Of a stretch of 64,000 nt of DNA, positions 56,201 to 64,000 are shown in pieces; position 1 is the first letter of the stretch, and each line of letters starts with the position of its first letter. The notes under the pieces were generated by a model, which was not told the DNA's origin, ran no database searches, and saw only the letters and a list, made by a program, of their open reading frames with translations. Both the position numbers and the translations under genes were made by a program. Source of the DNA: Saprospiraceae bacterium (GTDB taxonomy: Bacteria; Bacteroidota; Bacteroidia; Chitinophagales; Saprospiraceae); contig JAHDGJ010000001.1 in the NCBI GenBank assembly GCA_020627705.1, positions 252,398 to 316,397 on the forward strand. The letters are read 5' to 3'.

Positions 56201-57745
56201 AACTACTGGAGGAACCACCTTCCAATCTGCAGAACAGTTATACGAATTATTCGTTGGAATATATGACACGACATCATACAAGAGCCCTGGAGGAGCGCCT
56301 GCATCAGCTGGACATATTGTGATTGGAATCTCCATATCGGCTACTAGAATATTTTGAACATATTCGATTTTTTGACCAGTACAGACATCTTCGATTGTCC
56401 ATCTTCTTAAAATCTTAAAATTATTATCATTACATCCTGCAAACTTGGTATCATAGTACCCTACTTCAATGTCCAAACAGAATGCTCCGGTAGGCACTCC
56501 TGTTGATGAAGGGTCTGGATTTCCATTATCCAATTGTGCCCAAGTTCCACAAGGTTTTGGCTCCAAGGCATTTGTTCCAAATGCTGGATCCCAGTGCGCT
56601 GGGAAAGTAACATCATTGATGTCTGCTCTATTTACGTTAATTGTCGTTACACAAGAAGTTGCACTGCCATTGTCGTCTCTAATGGTCCAAGTCCTCGTTA
56701 TGATAGAACTATATAATGGATCGGTACAAGCAGTTAAGCTTGCAATATCCATATAACTCAATGTTGCATCTCCACAATTATCATATCCTGGTACGTTCCA
56801 AGTGCCATCACCATTATCAGTGGGTACTCCAACGTTGGTAGGAAATCCAAGAGTAGATGTAATTTGATCACAATCTACACTATATGGTCCACCACAAACC
56901 AAAGGTGGAATGGTTTTATCCTCGATGGTAGCTAAACCCCAACATGAGTTCCCACCACAGATTGTCACCACTTCAACAGTCAATGTTTGACCGATGTAAG
57001 AATCACCAATTGTAGTAGTTATGAGATCATCATTTTCATCATACAGATTTATAGAATACGCATCGTTTGCATATTGCATGTCTTCCAAGAACATGTCTGG
57101 AGTAATCAATCCTAATGAACATGATTCGTCCATAGTTAGATTTACATGTCCGTTACAAGCAACAGCAAAAGGCTGCTGATCTATAATGTATACTGGGTGT
57201 GAAACCGTTTCTGTACAACCAGAGGTATTTGTTGAAGTAACTTCAACAAAATAAGTACCAGCAGGTGTCCCTAACCAATTCATAAACAAGCTACTTCCAG
57301 TATTCGATGCTGGCGTAGCAGCACCGACAACATTCCATGTATACGAAACGATATTATCTCCCGTAGCAACATAGGAGGCTACATAGGTATCATTTGATAG
57401 ACAAAAGGATTGTTTACCAGAAACTTCTAAATTCAAAATGCAGTCACTTAGTTCGGGACTACTTGGATTCAGTGAAACGAAAAACGGGTTTATATTTTGA
57501 ATTTCAAAATATTGGTACTTGTCTGGAATCGTGAAAATCACGTCGTTACCAGAAATAACCCAGGTTGCGTTAAATGCACTTACACCGGATGGATCAGGTG
57601 AACTGGCAAAGCTCATTGTAACAGTCATTGACGTGTTTGCTCCATTACAAACACAACTCACAGTTTGACTGTACGCCGCACTTACCAAAAGTGTCATCAA
57701 AATCGAAGTGCTTAACGACCTCAATAAGAGTAAATACTTTCTCAT
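53288..57745 (-). CDS. Giant secreted surface protein, tandem paralog with PKD-like start
   Basis: 1485 residues with a signal MRKYLLLLRSLSTSILMTLL (cleavage near SAAYS). The first 180 residues include a PKD/beta-sandwich-like stretch (VASYVATGDNIVSYTWNVV). HYR-like modules follow with RTWTIRDD, RRWTIEDV and RTWTVIDWC repeats. The C-terminal third repeats its paralog's plan: carboxypeptidase-regulatory-like, dockerin-like (STIDLLLIQKHILGI, IAADANNSETISAIDLLEL), a cohesin-like module (about 1270-1398, LYGFQFTLSYPQAV) and a T9SS signal (VPNPFNESTLIAFEIP). It lacks the P-domain of the other copy. It is the first gene of the minus-strand pair. Confidence 0.85.
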   Translation of the reverse strand: MRKYLLLLRSLSTSILMTLLVSAAYSQTVSCVCNGANTSMTVTMSFASSPDPSGVSAFNATWVISGNDVIFTIPDKYQYFEIQNINPFFVSLNPSSPELSDCILNLEVSGKQSFCLSNDTYVASYVATGDNIVSYTWNVVGAATPASNTGSSLFMNWLGTPAGTYFVEVTSTNTSGCTETVSHPVYIIDQQPFAVACNGHVNLTMDESCSLGLITPDMFLEDMQYANDAYSINLYDENDDLITTTIGDSYIGQTLTVEVVTICGGNSCWGLATIEDKTIPPLVCGGPYSVDCDQITSTLGFPTNVGVPTDNGDGTWNVPGYDNCGDATLSYMDIASLTACTDPLYSSIITRTWTIRDDNGSATSCVTTINVNRADINDVTFPAHWDPAFGTNALEPKPCGTWAQLDNGNPDPSSTGVPTGAFCLDIEVGYYDTKFAGCNDNNFKILRRWTIEDVCTGQKIEYVQNILVADMEIPITICPADAGAPPGLLYDVVSYIPTNNSYNCSADWKVVPPVVNNECTGTYTWYVEYLLADEDGNPPAFADYISTNVTGTYPNFTIQDLPLGNTWIRYTVVDQCGQEGTCFTEVLVYDNSEPHAVCDLQSNIALNSEGEAYAHPETFDDGSFSCSEVTLRIRRVNPGQCGSSQTSFTDAIKFCCNDANSTVLIELEATSLNGQKSYCTVEAYIQDFTQSSFSAPGNISRPFNCGTNLNLNSSSTLNGLYGAPSLTQNLCSNASFSEILPAVLNVDECGDGTLTRRWQYTNAQGSSSTHTQTVTLTLNNPFNGNINWPNDITLNGCKTISILPDDIPSSAARRPSWNANSCSNTVAIYEDLPFYFVEEVCTKILRTWTVIDWCQANSTPGSGIWEYTQIIKINDDVAPQINTGCNLPSVLVGEETDCGAIVDLSATATDNCDDGLSWTATLNGSPLSIQTSDGTASASNLDLDAGNYTICWSVTDGCGNVDSCCESFSIRDTKSPTAACITTLTTVISNSNGETLIWASDFDASSSDACTDQNQLRFAFSTNISDTSRGFDCGDLANGIVDTVEVEMYVFDQAGNYDSCPAMLILQDNSDYCTDVVTSSNRINLAGYVMTDDQQMVDEVMISMNSNDDVFNGMTYMAENGEFAFEDLVMYNDYSIEAERNYGFKEGVSTIDLLLIQKHILGIQLLDSPYKVIAADANNSETISAIDLLELRKLILGIYDELPNNKSWRFVNAAAPFADPLSPFPFVEKIGYNDLETDVDNAEFVAVKIGDVNNSIELANANSTATSTRSPQQTIGLEVVNEQGNLKLVADEDVELYGFQFTLSYPQAVEVLTELRSDLPNFNSSNYSVFDNGSITVSYHNVTELNLLKGETILELELQEDATVNNLELHSGLLKAEMYVADNYTIETKGIELRNAEQHGFVLHQNVPNPFNESTLIAFEIPKTSNVNLTIYDATGRIIYEKSGTFEKGYNQFKIDASTFTTTGILYYQLDSYTHTATKKMILFK

Positions 57746-58128
57746 GTAAAATTTGGTTTAAAAATTCATTCAATCACACATGCAAACCTCAAACAGGTGT
57801 GCATGATCACAAGTCTGGTATATTATAAATTGATGGAAACAGGACATAACATCCCCACTTCCTACGTGTTTGAGCCAATATTTAAGCCAATGGGAAGAAC
57901 AGATAATGTTATTAGATTATATGATCAGATATTTATAGAATCCTATATATATAAAGTGCAGACAATCTGAATTTTCATTTTCATATTACCTTTAATTTTA
58001 TTTAATAAATACAGAAGAGGTAATCTGATCTTTACCTTTTAACAATTGATTTTACTTAAAATGAACCACAAATCTCTCAAAACAGCATAATTCTATCTTG
58101 TAGGGTCTGTTTGTTATATCCAACTACT
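57746..58128. other. 383-bp divergent intergenic region with palindrome
   Basis: No open frame. It separates the giant-protein pair from the divergent repeat protein and should hold both promoters. The only clear structure is an imperfect palindrome at 57779-57805 close to the minus-strand gene, plus a weak 6-base hairpin around 58018-58037 (AGGTAA/TTACCT). No TAnnTTTG is convincing on the plus strand. Confidence 0.5.
57779..57805. repeat. Imperfect inverted repeat in the leader/promoter of the giant-protein pair
   Basis: CATGCA-ACCT and AGGT-TGCATG arms pair across a CAAAC loop with a single internal mismatch (11 positions, 10 paired). It lies 34 bases before the ATG at 57745, a position compatible with an operator or a leader hairpin. 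Confidence 0.45.
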
Positions 58129-60933
58129 ATGAATCAAAAAATTTCACTCTTTGTCGCCTATTTATTCTTTTTGAATCCTGCCTTTGGCCAATGTGATTTA
58201 GAAAATATAGAGGTAAATACTGGCCAATGCCATGATGATTTAAGCTATACACTAAGCCTTTCCACTATCCCAAGCAGCATGGACGTTGACCTTTATATCA
58301 ACAGTGAATATTTGGGTTATTATCAGCTAACCAACAGCGGTATCGTATTCGATTCTTTTTCAGGAAATGGCATTACTAAAGACACCCTTCGGGTTTGTCA
58401 AAATGATCAAGATTCTTGTTGTTTGGAGATATTGATTAACAACCCATGTCTTTGCGGTTTTGCCGATATTGAATACGAAATCTTTGATTGTGTTGAGTCA
58501 GATTCTACCTACTTCATTCAATTAGACTTTGAGCCACAAAATAATGGGTCTAGTTTTACGGTTGGTGGAAATGCTACAAATTACGGCACTTTCGAATACT
58601 CAGCGCTGCCCATTACCCTTGGGCCATTAGCGGCAGATGAGACTGCTTATGAATTCATCTTTTTTGATAATGAAGATGCCTTATGCTTTGATTTTATAGA
58701 AATTGGCCAAGTGGACTGTGTTTCCATAAACGCTTGCAGTATAGAAAATGTTTCTGCAGAGGTCTTGCCATGCAACAGCACAGGACTTTTTAATGTTTTG
58801 ATAGACTTTGAGGTTAGCAATCCCGGTGAGGATGGCTTTACTATTCAAGGAAATGGCCAAAACTATGGCACCTTTGCTTATGGAGAGGCAACCTACGAAC
58901 TTGGGCCATTTGCTGGAGATTGCAGTACGTTGTATGAATTTGCCATCATTGATCTGGCAGATTCTGCTTGCTCTGATTTTACCGATTTTGAAGAACCTAT
59001 TTGTTGTGATGTTGTGCCATGCGAAATATGGGACCTTACCTTGGAACAAGCATGTGAGCCTTGGTTTGGTTATGTAGTCAACTTTGAATACGCCAATATG
59101 CCATCAAATCAATTTGATCTTTTTATTGATGAAATGTTTCTTGGAACTTTTAATTACAACGACCTCCCGCTTTCGGATCAATTTGACTTTCCTATGTTTA
59201 CGGATCCTTTTGTTACGCTAACTGTAGTGGACTCTGAAGTAGAGGAATGTTTTGCCGAAGTAGACAACATAGAAATTGGTTGCGAAGAATCATGCAGCAT
59301 ATCCAATCTTTTTGCAGAAGTCCATGAATGCAATGGACAAATGTTTCAAATAGATTTCGAATTCGATGAAGGAATAAATTCTAATGGATTTGTAGTATAT
59401 CTAAATGGCGCAGTGGTTGCAGAATTTGAATACGGTGAAACATTCTATACTATTGGCCCTTTCGAAGACGACTGTAGTGGAGAGTACGAACTATTACTCG
59501 TTGACGAAACATATAATGATTGTGCCTCGGACATTTATTTGATTCCTGACCCAATGTGTTGCGAAACTATCGAATGTAGTATTTCAGAAATAACCATCGA
59601 AATGATTGAATGCGACGAAGAAAACATGTCTTTTGTTTTGAATTTTGAGCACCAAGGGACAAGCAATGAGTTTTTCGATGTATATAGTAGAGATGGACTC
59701 TTTGATTTCTTCCAATTTGAAAACTTACCTTTAACTATTGAAGGCTTCCCAAATACTGGCAATCAATTCGAGTTTATTCAAATTTGTGAAAATGATAACC
59801 CAGATTGTTGTACTGAACACGAATGGGATTTAGGAGAATGTTTTAATGATCCTGAGGAATGCAGTATTTCAGAAATTACCATCGAGTTGATCGAATGCGA
59901 CGAAGAAAACATGTCCTTCGTTTTGGACTTCAATCATATGGGAACAACGAATAATTTTTTCCATGTTTTTAGTAGAGATGGCTTTTTCGATGCCTTTACT
60001 TTTAGCGACCTCCCAATATCAATTTCGGGATTTCCCAATACAGGAAATATGTTTGAGTTTATAAAAGTTTGCCAAAATGAAAACGCTGACTGCTGCGCTG
60101 AACACGAATGGGATTTAGGCGAATGCTTTGAAGACCCTAATGAATGTAGTATTTCGGAGATAACCATCGATATGATCGAATGCAACGAAGAAAACATGTC
60201 TTTCGTTTTAGACTTTAACCACAGTGGCACTACCAACGATTTTTTTGATGTCAGCAGCAGAGATGGCTTCTTTGGTTTTTATGCCTTCGACCAGTTGCCC
60301 ATAACCATAAATGACTTCCCGAATACTGGAAACATGTTCGAATTCATTAAAGTGTGTGAAAACGACAACCAAGAGTGTTGTCTAGAACATGAATGGGATT
60401 TGGGTGAATGTTTTGAAGACCCTAATGAATGTAGTATTTCGGAGATAACCATCGATATGATCGAATGCAACGAAGAAAACATGTCTTTCGTTTTAGACTT
60501 TAACCACAGTGGCACTACCAACGATTTTTTTGATGTCAGCAGCAGAGATGGCTTCTTTGGTTTTTATGCCTTCGACCAGTTGCCCATAACCATAAATGAC
60601 TTCCCGAATACTGGAAACATGTTCGAATTCATTAAAGTGTGTGAAAACGACAACGAAGAGTGTTGTCTAGAACATGAATGGGATTTGGGTGAATGCAACG
60701 ATGCTGTTTCTACTCAAGACCCACAGGTCCCTCTACCCTACACCTATATAAATCCCTTACTCACTTTCAATTCAAAAATTGACCAACTTGTTTTATACGA
60801 CATAAATGGACAGATAGTAAAAATTGAAAGAAATCAATCTCAAGTTTTATTGGATCAAGTACTTCCCGGTGTCTACTTCGTGAGAGCTACCAAAGGCACG
60901 GTCAACAGTGTGGTTAAACTCTTCAAACTTTAA
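58129..60933 (+). CDS. Acidic cysteine-patterned repeat protein with T9SS-type C-terminus
   Basis: 934 residues from the ATG at 58129 (signal KISLFVAYLFFLNPAFGQ). The first half holds diverged CSI...x...EC...DF units. From residue 483 onward four units of exactly 95 residues follow (see the repeat entry), each beginning CSISEITI and containing FDF/DGFFD and NTGNxFEFI segments. Asp and Glu dominate and Cys positions repeat with the unit, so the modules are probably disulfide-stabilised beta sandwiches. The C-terminus (LVLYDINGQIVKIER to VNSVVKLFKL) resembles a T9SS type A sorting domain. No enzyme motif; adhesin or matrix protein is an inference. Confidence 0.85.
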   Translation: MNQKISLFVAYLFFLNPAFGQCDLENIEVNTGQCHDDLSYTLSLSTIPSSMDVDLYINSEYLGYYQLTNSGIVFDSFSGNGITKDTLRVCQNDQDSCCLEILINNPCLCGFADIEYEIFDCVESDSTYFIQLDFEPQNNGSSFTVGGNATNYGTFEYSALPITLGPLAADETAYEFIFFDNEDALCFDFIEIGQVDCVSINACSIENVSAEVLPCNSTGLFNVLIDFEVSNPGEDGFTIQGNGQNYGTFAYGEATYELGPFAGDCSTLYEFAIIDLADSACSDFTDFEEPICCDVVPCEIWDLTLEQACEPWFGYVVNFEYANMPSNQFDLFIDEMFLGTFNYNDLPLSDQFDFPMFTDPFVTLTVVDSEVEECFAEVDNIEIGCEESCSISNLFAEVHECNGQMFQIDFEFDEGINSNGFVVYLNGAVVAEFEYGETFYTIGPFEDDCSGEYELLLVDETYNDCASDIYLIPDPMCCETIECSISEITIEMIECDEENMSFVLNFEHQGTSNEFFDVYSRDGLFDFFQFENLPLTIEGFPNTGNQFEFIQICENDNPDCCTEHEWDLGECFNDPEECSISEITIELIECDEENMSFVLDFNHMGTTNNFFHVFSRDGFFDAFTFSDLPISISGFPNTGNMFEFIKVCQNENADCCAEHEWDLGECFEDPNECSISEITIDMIECNEENMSFVLDFNHSGTTNDFFDVSSRDGFFGFYAFDQLPITINDFPNTGNMFEFIKVCENDNQECCLEHEWDLGECFEDPNECSISEITIDMIECNEENMSFVLDFNHSGTTNDFFDVSSRDGFFGFYAFDQLPITINDFPNTGNMFEFIKVCENDNEECCLEHEWDLGECNDAVSTQDPQVPLPYTYINPLLTFNSKIDQLVLYDINGQIVKIERNQSQVLLDQVLPGVYFVRATKGTVNSVVKLFKL
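59575..60714 (+). repeat. Four in-frame 285-bp tandem repeats; the last two almost identical
   Basis: Unit boundaries at 59575, 59860, 60145 and 60430 are exactly 285 bases apart (95 codons). Bases 60127-60410 and 60412-60695 are identical apart from one change (C at 60370, G at 60655; Gln to Glu). Units 1 and 2 have diverged more. The very high identity of the last pair implies a recent duplication or gene conversion. Confidence 0.9.
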
Positions 60934-60939
60934 ACAATA

Positions 60940-60972
60940 AAAAAGGGAATCTGAAGATCAGATTCCCTTTTT
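60940..60972. terminator. Bidirectional terminator between convergent genes
   Basis: AAAAAGGGAATCTGA (60940-60954) and TCAGATTCCCTTTTT (60958-60972) are perfect 15-base arms around AGA. T runs lie at both 3' ends, so it can end the repeat-protein transcript on the plus strand and the M16 transcript on the minus strand. Confidence 0.9.
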
Positions 60973-60991
60973 GTTTCGCTGCGCAGCAACT

Positions 60992-63133
60992 TTATTCTAT
61001 AGTAAACGTTCCTGCTGGAATGTCAACATTGGCTTTTACGTCCAACATCATTTCTATAGGTGTAGGCATCGCTCCACTTAATATCATCTTGTGGGGTATC
61101 ATCACACCAGAAACTTCTTTATACTCCTTAAAATCGTTAGTTATAGTAACCGGACCTGCTGGCCCCTCATTACTCTCCACTTCCCTAAGCAATAGGTTAG
61201 ATTTTACATCGTAATATTGCGTTTTCTTTTCACCATTTGGAGATTCAACACTCACTTTATATGCCGAAGCTCCTTCCACATTTTCGATTCCTTTTAAAGC
61301 CAGTTTGTACCCTTTTTCGGCATACTGCATTTGAGGAAATAGCATCGAGTTGTTCTTGGCTTTATCAAACTCAGTTCCTTCTGTAATAACGTTCGTTTGA
61401 CCCATTTGACCTGACTTTAATTTTGTGCCGTCAAATACTTGCTCTTGTAACACCATTTCTCCCATTTTCATAAGCATGGACATTTTATTTGGCGCTGCAT
61501 TATAAAGCTCCATGGTTGCTTTTTGGCCCATCACTTCCATGCTCCCAGTGGAGTGCAATGATTTTATCGCCATTACTTTATCCTTTCCACCAATGGCAGC
61601 AATGTAACCCTCCATAACCGATTCAGGTGTGATATCATCAGACAAAGGAACATCGTCATATTTGACTGGGTTTCCAAAAGCATCATAATAATCAATAACG
61701 CCATCCGCATCAAATTGCACCAATTTTTCTGCAATATCATCCTTACTTCCTACGACCAAAACATGCGCATTGTCAGGGCGGATAAATTTCTCAGCAGCTC
61801 TTCGCACATCCGCTACCGTTACCATACTAAGTCTCTTAAGATAATTTTCGTAATAATCAGGTGCTAGGTTATACCTCGAAATGTTACGCGCAAATCGTGC
61901 AATAGTTTGAGGAGATTCCAACGAACGAGCAAAGCTACCTGTCATAGATGACTTTACCAGATCAAGATCTTCTTGACTCACATCTGTAGTAGAAATACTA
62001 TCTAATTCGTACAAAAACTCATACACCGAACTATCGGTTACTTCGTTTCTAACACTCGCAAAAGCACTAAAGCTTCCAACATAAGGATCAGAACTTAGAT
62101 TGGAACGAGCACCATAAGTATAGGCTTTGTCTTCTCTTAAATTTTGCATCAATCTGCCAGAGAAGATTCCTCCCCCCAGAACTGAGTTCATAACTCTTGC
62201 GGCAATGATCTCTTCACTTCCCATGTTTAAGTTAACCGGATACGTAATCCTGATCACTGACTGTACTGCACCGTCTTTGTTTACTACAGCCACTTTCCTT
62301 TCTGATGGAGCCATTGGTTGTTTGTATTCCATGGTAGGAATCTTTCCTTTTTTCCACTTTCCGAAATAATTCTCAACCTTGGCCTTAGCTACCTCAGGAG
62401 TAATGTCTCCTACGACTACCAAATAAGCATTGTTGGGCTTGAAATAAATATTATAGTATTCTTTACATTTTTCTAAAGTGATGCGATCCACAGAACTTTC
62501 TGTTTCCACCTCACCATATGGATGGTTTTTACCATAATTCAACACACTTGCAACTGTAGAGGCCATCGCATTTGGATCGGTTTTGCTAGATGCAATACCA
62601 GACAACATTTGCTTTTTGATTTTCTCAAATTCTCCTTCTTTGAAAGACGGATTGTATAGAATATCAGTCATCAAATCCAACAGTTTGTCTTGATGCTTTG
62701 TCAATGAAGATCCAAACATTCCTCTACCTGACGTATTAAGACTCGCACCAATAAAATCAATCGCCTCGTCAATCTCAGCTTTGGATTTGGATTGCGTTCC
62801 AGTTTTCAAAAGATCTCCTGCAATACCAATATAGCCCGCTTGATCTCCTTCAGATACAGGATCATTGTTTAAACTAAGCTGGTAAGATACTCTCGGCAAT
62901 TTGTGGTTTTCTACCACGATTACTTTAAGTCCATTTTCCAACTCAAAAGAATTACTTTTTCCCAATTTGATAGGTCGAGCAGCTGCAGCTTTAGGTGTTT
63001 GAGACCTCCATGCAACCGCTGGGTCTACCATTTCTTTTACTTCTTCTGCTTCAACGACTTTGTCCATTGAAGTCTTATTGCATGAGGCAAGTAAGAAAGC
63101 TCCGAAGAAAAAGATATATAATGTTTTTTTCAT
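60992..63133 (-). CDS. M16-like peptidase homolog, non-catalytic, fused to a lipoprotein-like domain
   Basis: 713 residues with a signal ending in LLASCNK, a lipobox. Residues about 55-480 have the M16 (insulinase/pitrilysin) double fold: the segment VYVVENHKLPRVSYQLSLNN-like opening and later YYNIYFKPNNAYLVVVGDI and RLMQNLREDKAYTYGA (the R/Y substrate motif of the inactive half). The HxxEH zinc motif is missing; GIAGDLLK stands in its place. From about 510 a second domain (MEGYIAAIGGKDKVMAIKSLHSTGSMEV...) resembles outer-membrane lipoprotein or LolA/DUF4292-like folds. It is 29 bases downstream of the other M16 gene, so the two probably form a complementary heterodimer. Confidence 0.85.
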   Translation of the reverse strand: MKKTLYIFFFGAFLLASCNKTSMDKVVEAEEVKEMVDPAVAWRSQTPKAAAARPIKLGKSNSFELENGLKVIVVENHKLPRVSYQLSLNNDPVSEGDQAGYIGIAGDLLKTGTQSKSKAEIDEAIDFIGASLNTSGRGMFGSSLTKHQDKLLDLMTDILYNPSFKEGEFEKIKKQMLSGIASSKTDPNAMASTVASVLNYGKNHPYGEVETESSVDRITLEKCKEYYNIYFKPNNAYLVVVGDITPEVAKAKVENYFGKWKKGKIPTMEYKQPMAPSERKVAVVNKDGAVQSVIRITYPVNLNMGSEEIIAARVMNSVLGGGIFSGRLMQNLREDKAYTYGARSNLSSDPYVGSFSAFASVRNEVTDSSVYEFLYELDSISTTDVSQEDLDLVKSSMTGSFARSLESPQTIARFARNISRYNLAPDYYENYLKRLSMVTVADVRRAAEKFIRPDNAHVLVVGSKDDIAEKLVQFDADGVIDYYDAFGNPVKYDDVPLSDDITPESVMEGYIAAIGGKDKVMAIKSLHSTGSMEVMGQKATMELYNAAPNKMSMLMKMGEMVLQEQVFDGTKLKSGQMGQTNVITEGTEFDKAKNNSMLFPQMQYAEKGYKLALKGIENVEGASAYKVSVESPNGEKKTQYYDVKSNLLLREVESNEGPAGPVTITNDFKEYKEVSGVMIPHKMILSGAMPTPIEMMLDVKANVDIPAGTFTIE

Positions 63134-63162
63134 GTTTCTTTATTTTATCTCTTTAGGTGATT

Positions 63163-64000
63163 TTAAGGCTGACCAACTTTTGGCAAATAGTATAAGACTA
63201 CTCTGTTGTCCTTGTGATAATATTTCTTAGCGACACGCATAATGTCCTCTGGAGTAACTGCCAAATATCTTTCGAGTTCAGTGTTGATCAGGTTCGCATC
63301 CCCATAGTACATGTGATAATTGGCCAAACTTTCTGCGATTCCCGCAACTCGAGAATTACCGCTAACAAAGTCGTTTTCAACTTGATTTCGTAGCTTTTGA
63401 AATTCACGCTCTGAAATAGGTTCTGTTTGAGCTTTTAAAATCTCAGCATTTATACCCTCTTCAACTTCATTTGGTTCGATTCCCATATTTGCAATACCAA
63501 AAGCAATCGCGACGCCTGGATCTTCCATATCAAGTGGGAAATTTCCGACAAATACTGCTTTTTGTTGTTCGTCAACCAAGCTTTTGTAAAATCTAGAACT
63601 CTCTCCTTGTGCTAACAAGGTTCCCAGCATTGATACCGCGTAGTAATCAGGTGTACCTTGTGCAGGAATTCGATAAACCTGTACGACAGCCGGGAGTTGA
63701 ATGTTGTCATAAATTGTATCTCGTACTTCACCGCCAAGTGGTGGCTCTACCACTGAAGGCCTATAAATCTCCTTTGTTCCAGCTGGAATCGAACCAAAAT
63801 ATTTATCTATCCAAATCTTGGCTTGATCAATATCTAAGTCACCTGCAATAGAAAGAACTGCATTATTTGGCACATAAAAATCCTTATAGAAATTTTTATA
63901 ATCAGACTCAACAGCTGCATTTAAGTGCTCCATGGAGCCAATGATTGGCCATTTGTATGGATGCACTTTATACGCTCTTTTCATTGACTCTTCAAGGATA
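63163..64000 (-). CDS. M16 peptidase, C-terminal part (partial, 5' end outside window)
   Basis: The minus-strand frame is open from 64000 to the stop at 63163, about 279 codons; the ATG at 63984 is internal, since ILEES precedes it without a stop. The visible part includes HPYKWPIIGSMEHLNAAVESDYKNFYKDFYVPNNAVLSIAGDL (end of the first M16 domain) and the C-terminal M16 domain with RNQVENDFVSGNSRVA. The catalytic HxxEH, if present, lies upstream of the window. With its neighbour it fits the paired active/inactive M16 arrangement. Confidence 0.85.
   Translation of the reverse strand, partial: ILEESMKRAYKVHPYKWPIIGSMEHLNAAVESDYKNFYKDFYVPNNAVLSIAGDLDIDQAKIWIDKYFGSIPAGTKEIYRPSVVEPPLGGEVRDTIYDNIQLPAVVQVYRIPAQGTPDYYAVSMLGTLLAQGESSRFYKSLVDEQQKAVFVGNFPLDMEDPGVAIAFGIANMGIEPNEVEEGINAEILKAQTEPISEREFQKLRNQVENDFVSGNSRVAGIAESLANYHMYYGDANLINTELERYLAVTPEDIMRVAKKYYHKDNRVVLYYLPKVGQP

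Noticed and set aside
48801..57745. Cellulosome scaffoldin/enzyme locus
   Set aside because: The dockerin- and cohesin-like modules are on proteins with no glycoside hydrolase or carbohydrate-binding domain, so no cellulosome can be claimed.
57795..57812. CRP-like TGTG/CACA site upstream of the giant genes
   Set aside because: The half-sites are 6 bases apart instead of the 8 required, so it does not match a CRP site.
59575..60714. CRISPR-like array or satellite repeat
   Set aside because: The 285-bp units are in frame inside one coding sequence and encode 95-residue protein modules; there are no short repeats with unique spacers.

Overview
The window is chromosomal DNA from a member of the Bacteroidota, most plausibly a marine or aquatic relative of the Saprospiria. 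This rests on the content: type IX secretion (T9SS) C-terminal sorting domains, a DUF4249 lipoprotein, a DUF4369-like TlpA thioredoxin, a DUF3810 protein, a LuxC-type acyl-CoA reductase, HYR-like/dockerin-like giant surface proteins, low GC, A-rich leaders without clear Shine-Dalgarno sequences, and several TAnnTTTG promoter -7 elements typical of the phylum. The species placement is inference. I see no rRNA or tRNA gene, no insertion sequence, no prophage and no CRISPR array.

Layout. 1-832 is the 5' part of a DUF3810 membrane protein on the minus strand. 942-5832 (plus) holds trxA with its own terminator, then a tightly packed run: DUF58 protein, PPK2 kinase, HslR-like S4 protein, BadF/GlcNAc-kinase-type protein, sterol-desaturase-family enzyme and a sirtuin. 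5876-12793 (minus) holds nrdA and nrdB (class Ia ribonucleotide reductase), a 417-bp regulatory-looking intergenic region, a CorA transporter, an HEXXH protein and an FtsX/LolE-type permease. 12870-18781 (plus) holds tyrS, a methyltransferase and three exported proteins (unknown, esterase/lipase fold, beta-propeller lipoprotein). 18778-30524 is mostly minus strand: M50-like protease, msrB, a small membrane protein, rimO, a TrmH-family methylase, a polytopic membrane protein, pyrG, a small AT-hook-like protein, dnaK and a DUF4249 lipoprotein; short plus-strand genes (DUF2007, a predicted outer-membrane protein, an RRM protein) are interleaved. 30596-41718 is mostly plus strand: panB-mltG, tilS-coxIII-like, purL, a TlpA-like protein, a BamA/TamA-like lipoprotein and a 65-residue lipoprotein. 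41770-44473 (minus) is rluD-luxC-like-nth, followed by a Cys/Met PLP enzyme (plus) and a two-component pair (minus).

48215-64000 is the accessory-looking part. A YfcE-like phosphodiesterase is followed by two tandem paralogous surface proteins of almost 1,490 residues each. They carry HYR-like modules, a carboxypeptidase-regulatory-like module, a dockerin-like repeat pair, a cohesin-like module and a T9SS signal. Divergent from them is a 934-residue acidic, cysteine-patterned protein built of 95-residue repeats, with a nearly perfect recent 285-bp tandem duplication. The window ends with two M16 peptidase-like genes, the second gene of the pair (in transcription order) lacking the catalytic motif and fused to a lipoprotein-like C-terminal domain.

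Most of the window is housekeeping. The strongest candidates for something new are the surface protein block (48801-60933) and the nrdBA upstream region (9415-9831), which combines a 15-bp perfect inverted repeat abutting a -7 element with a small cluster of DnaA-box-like sequences.
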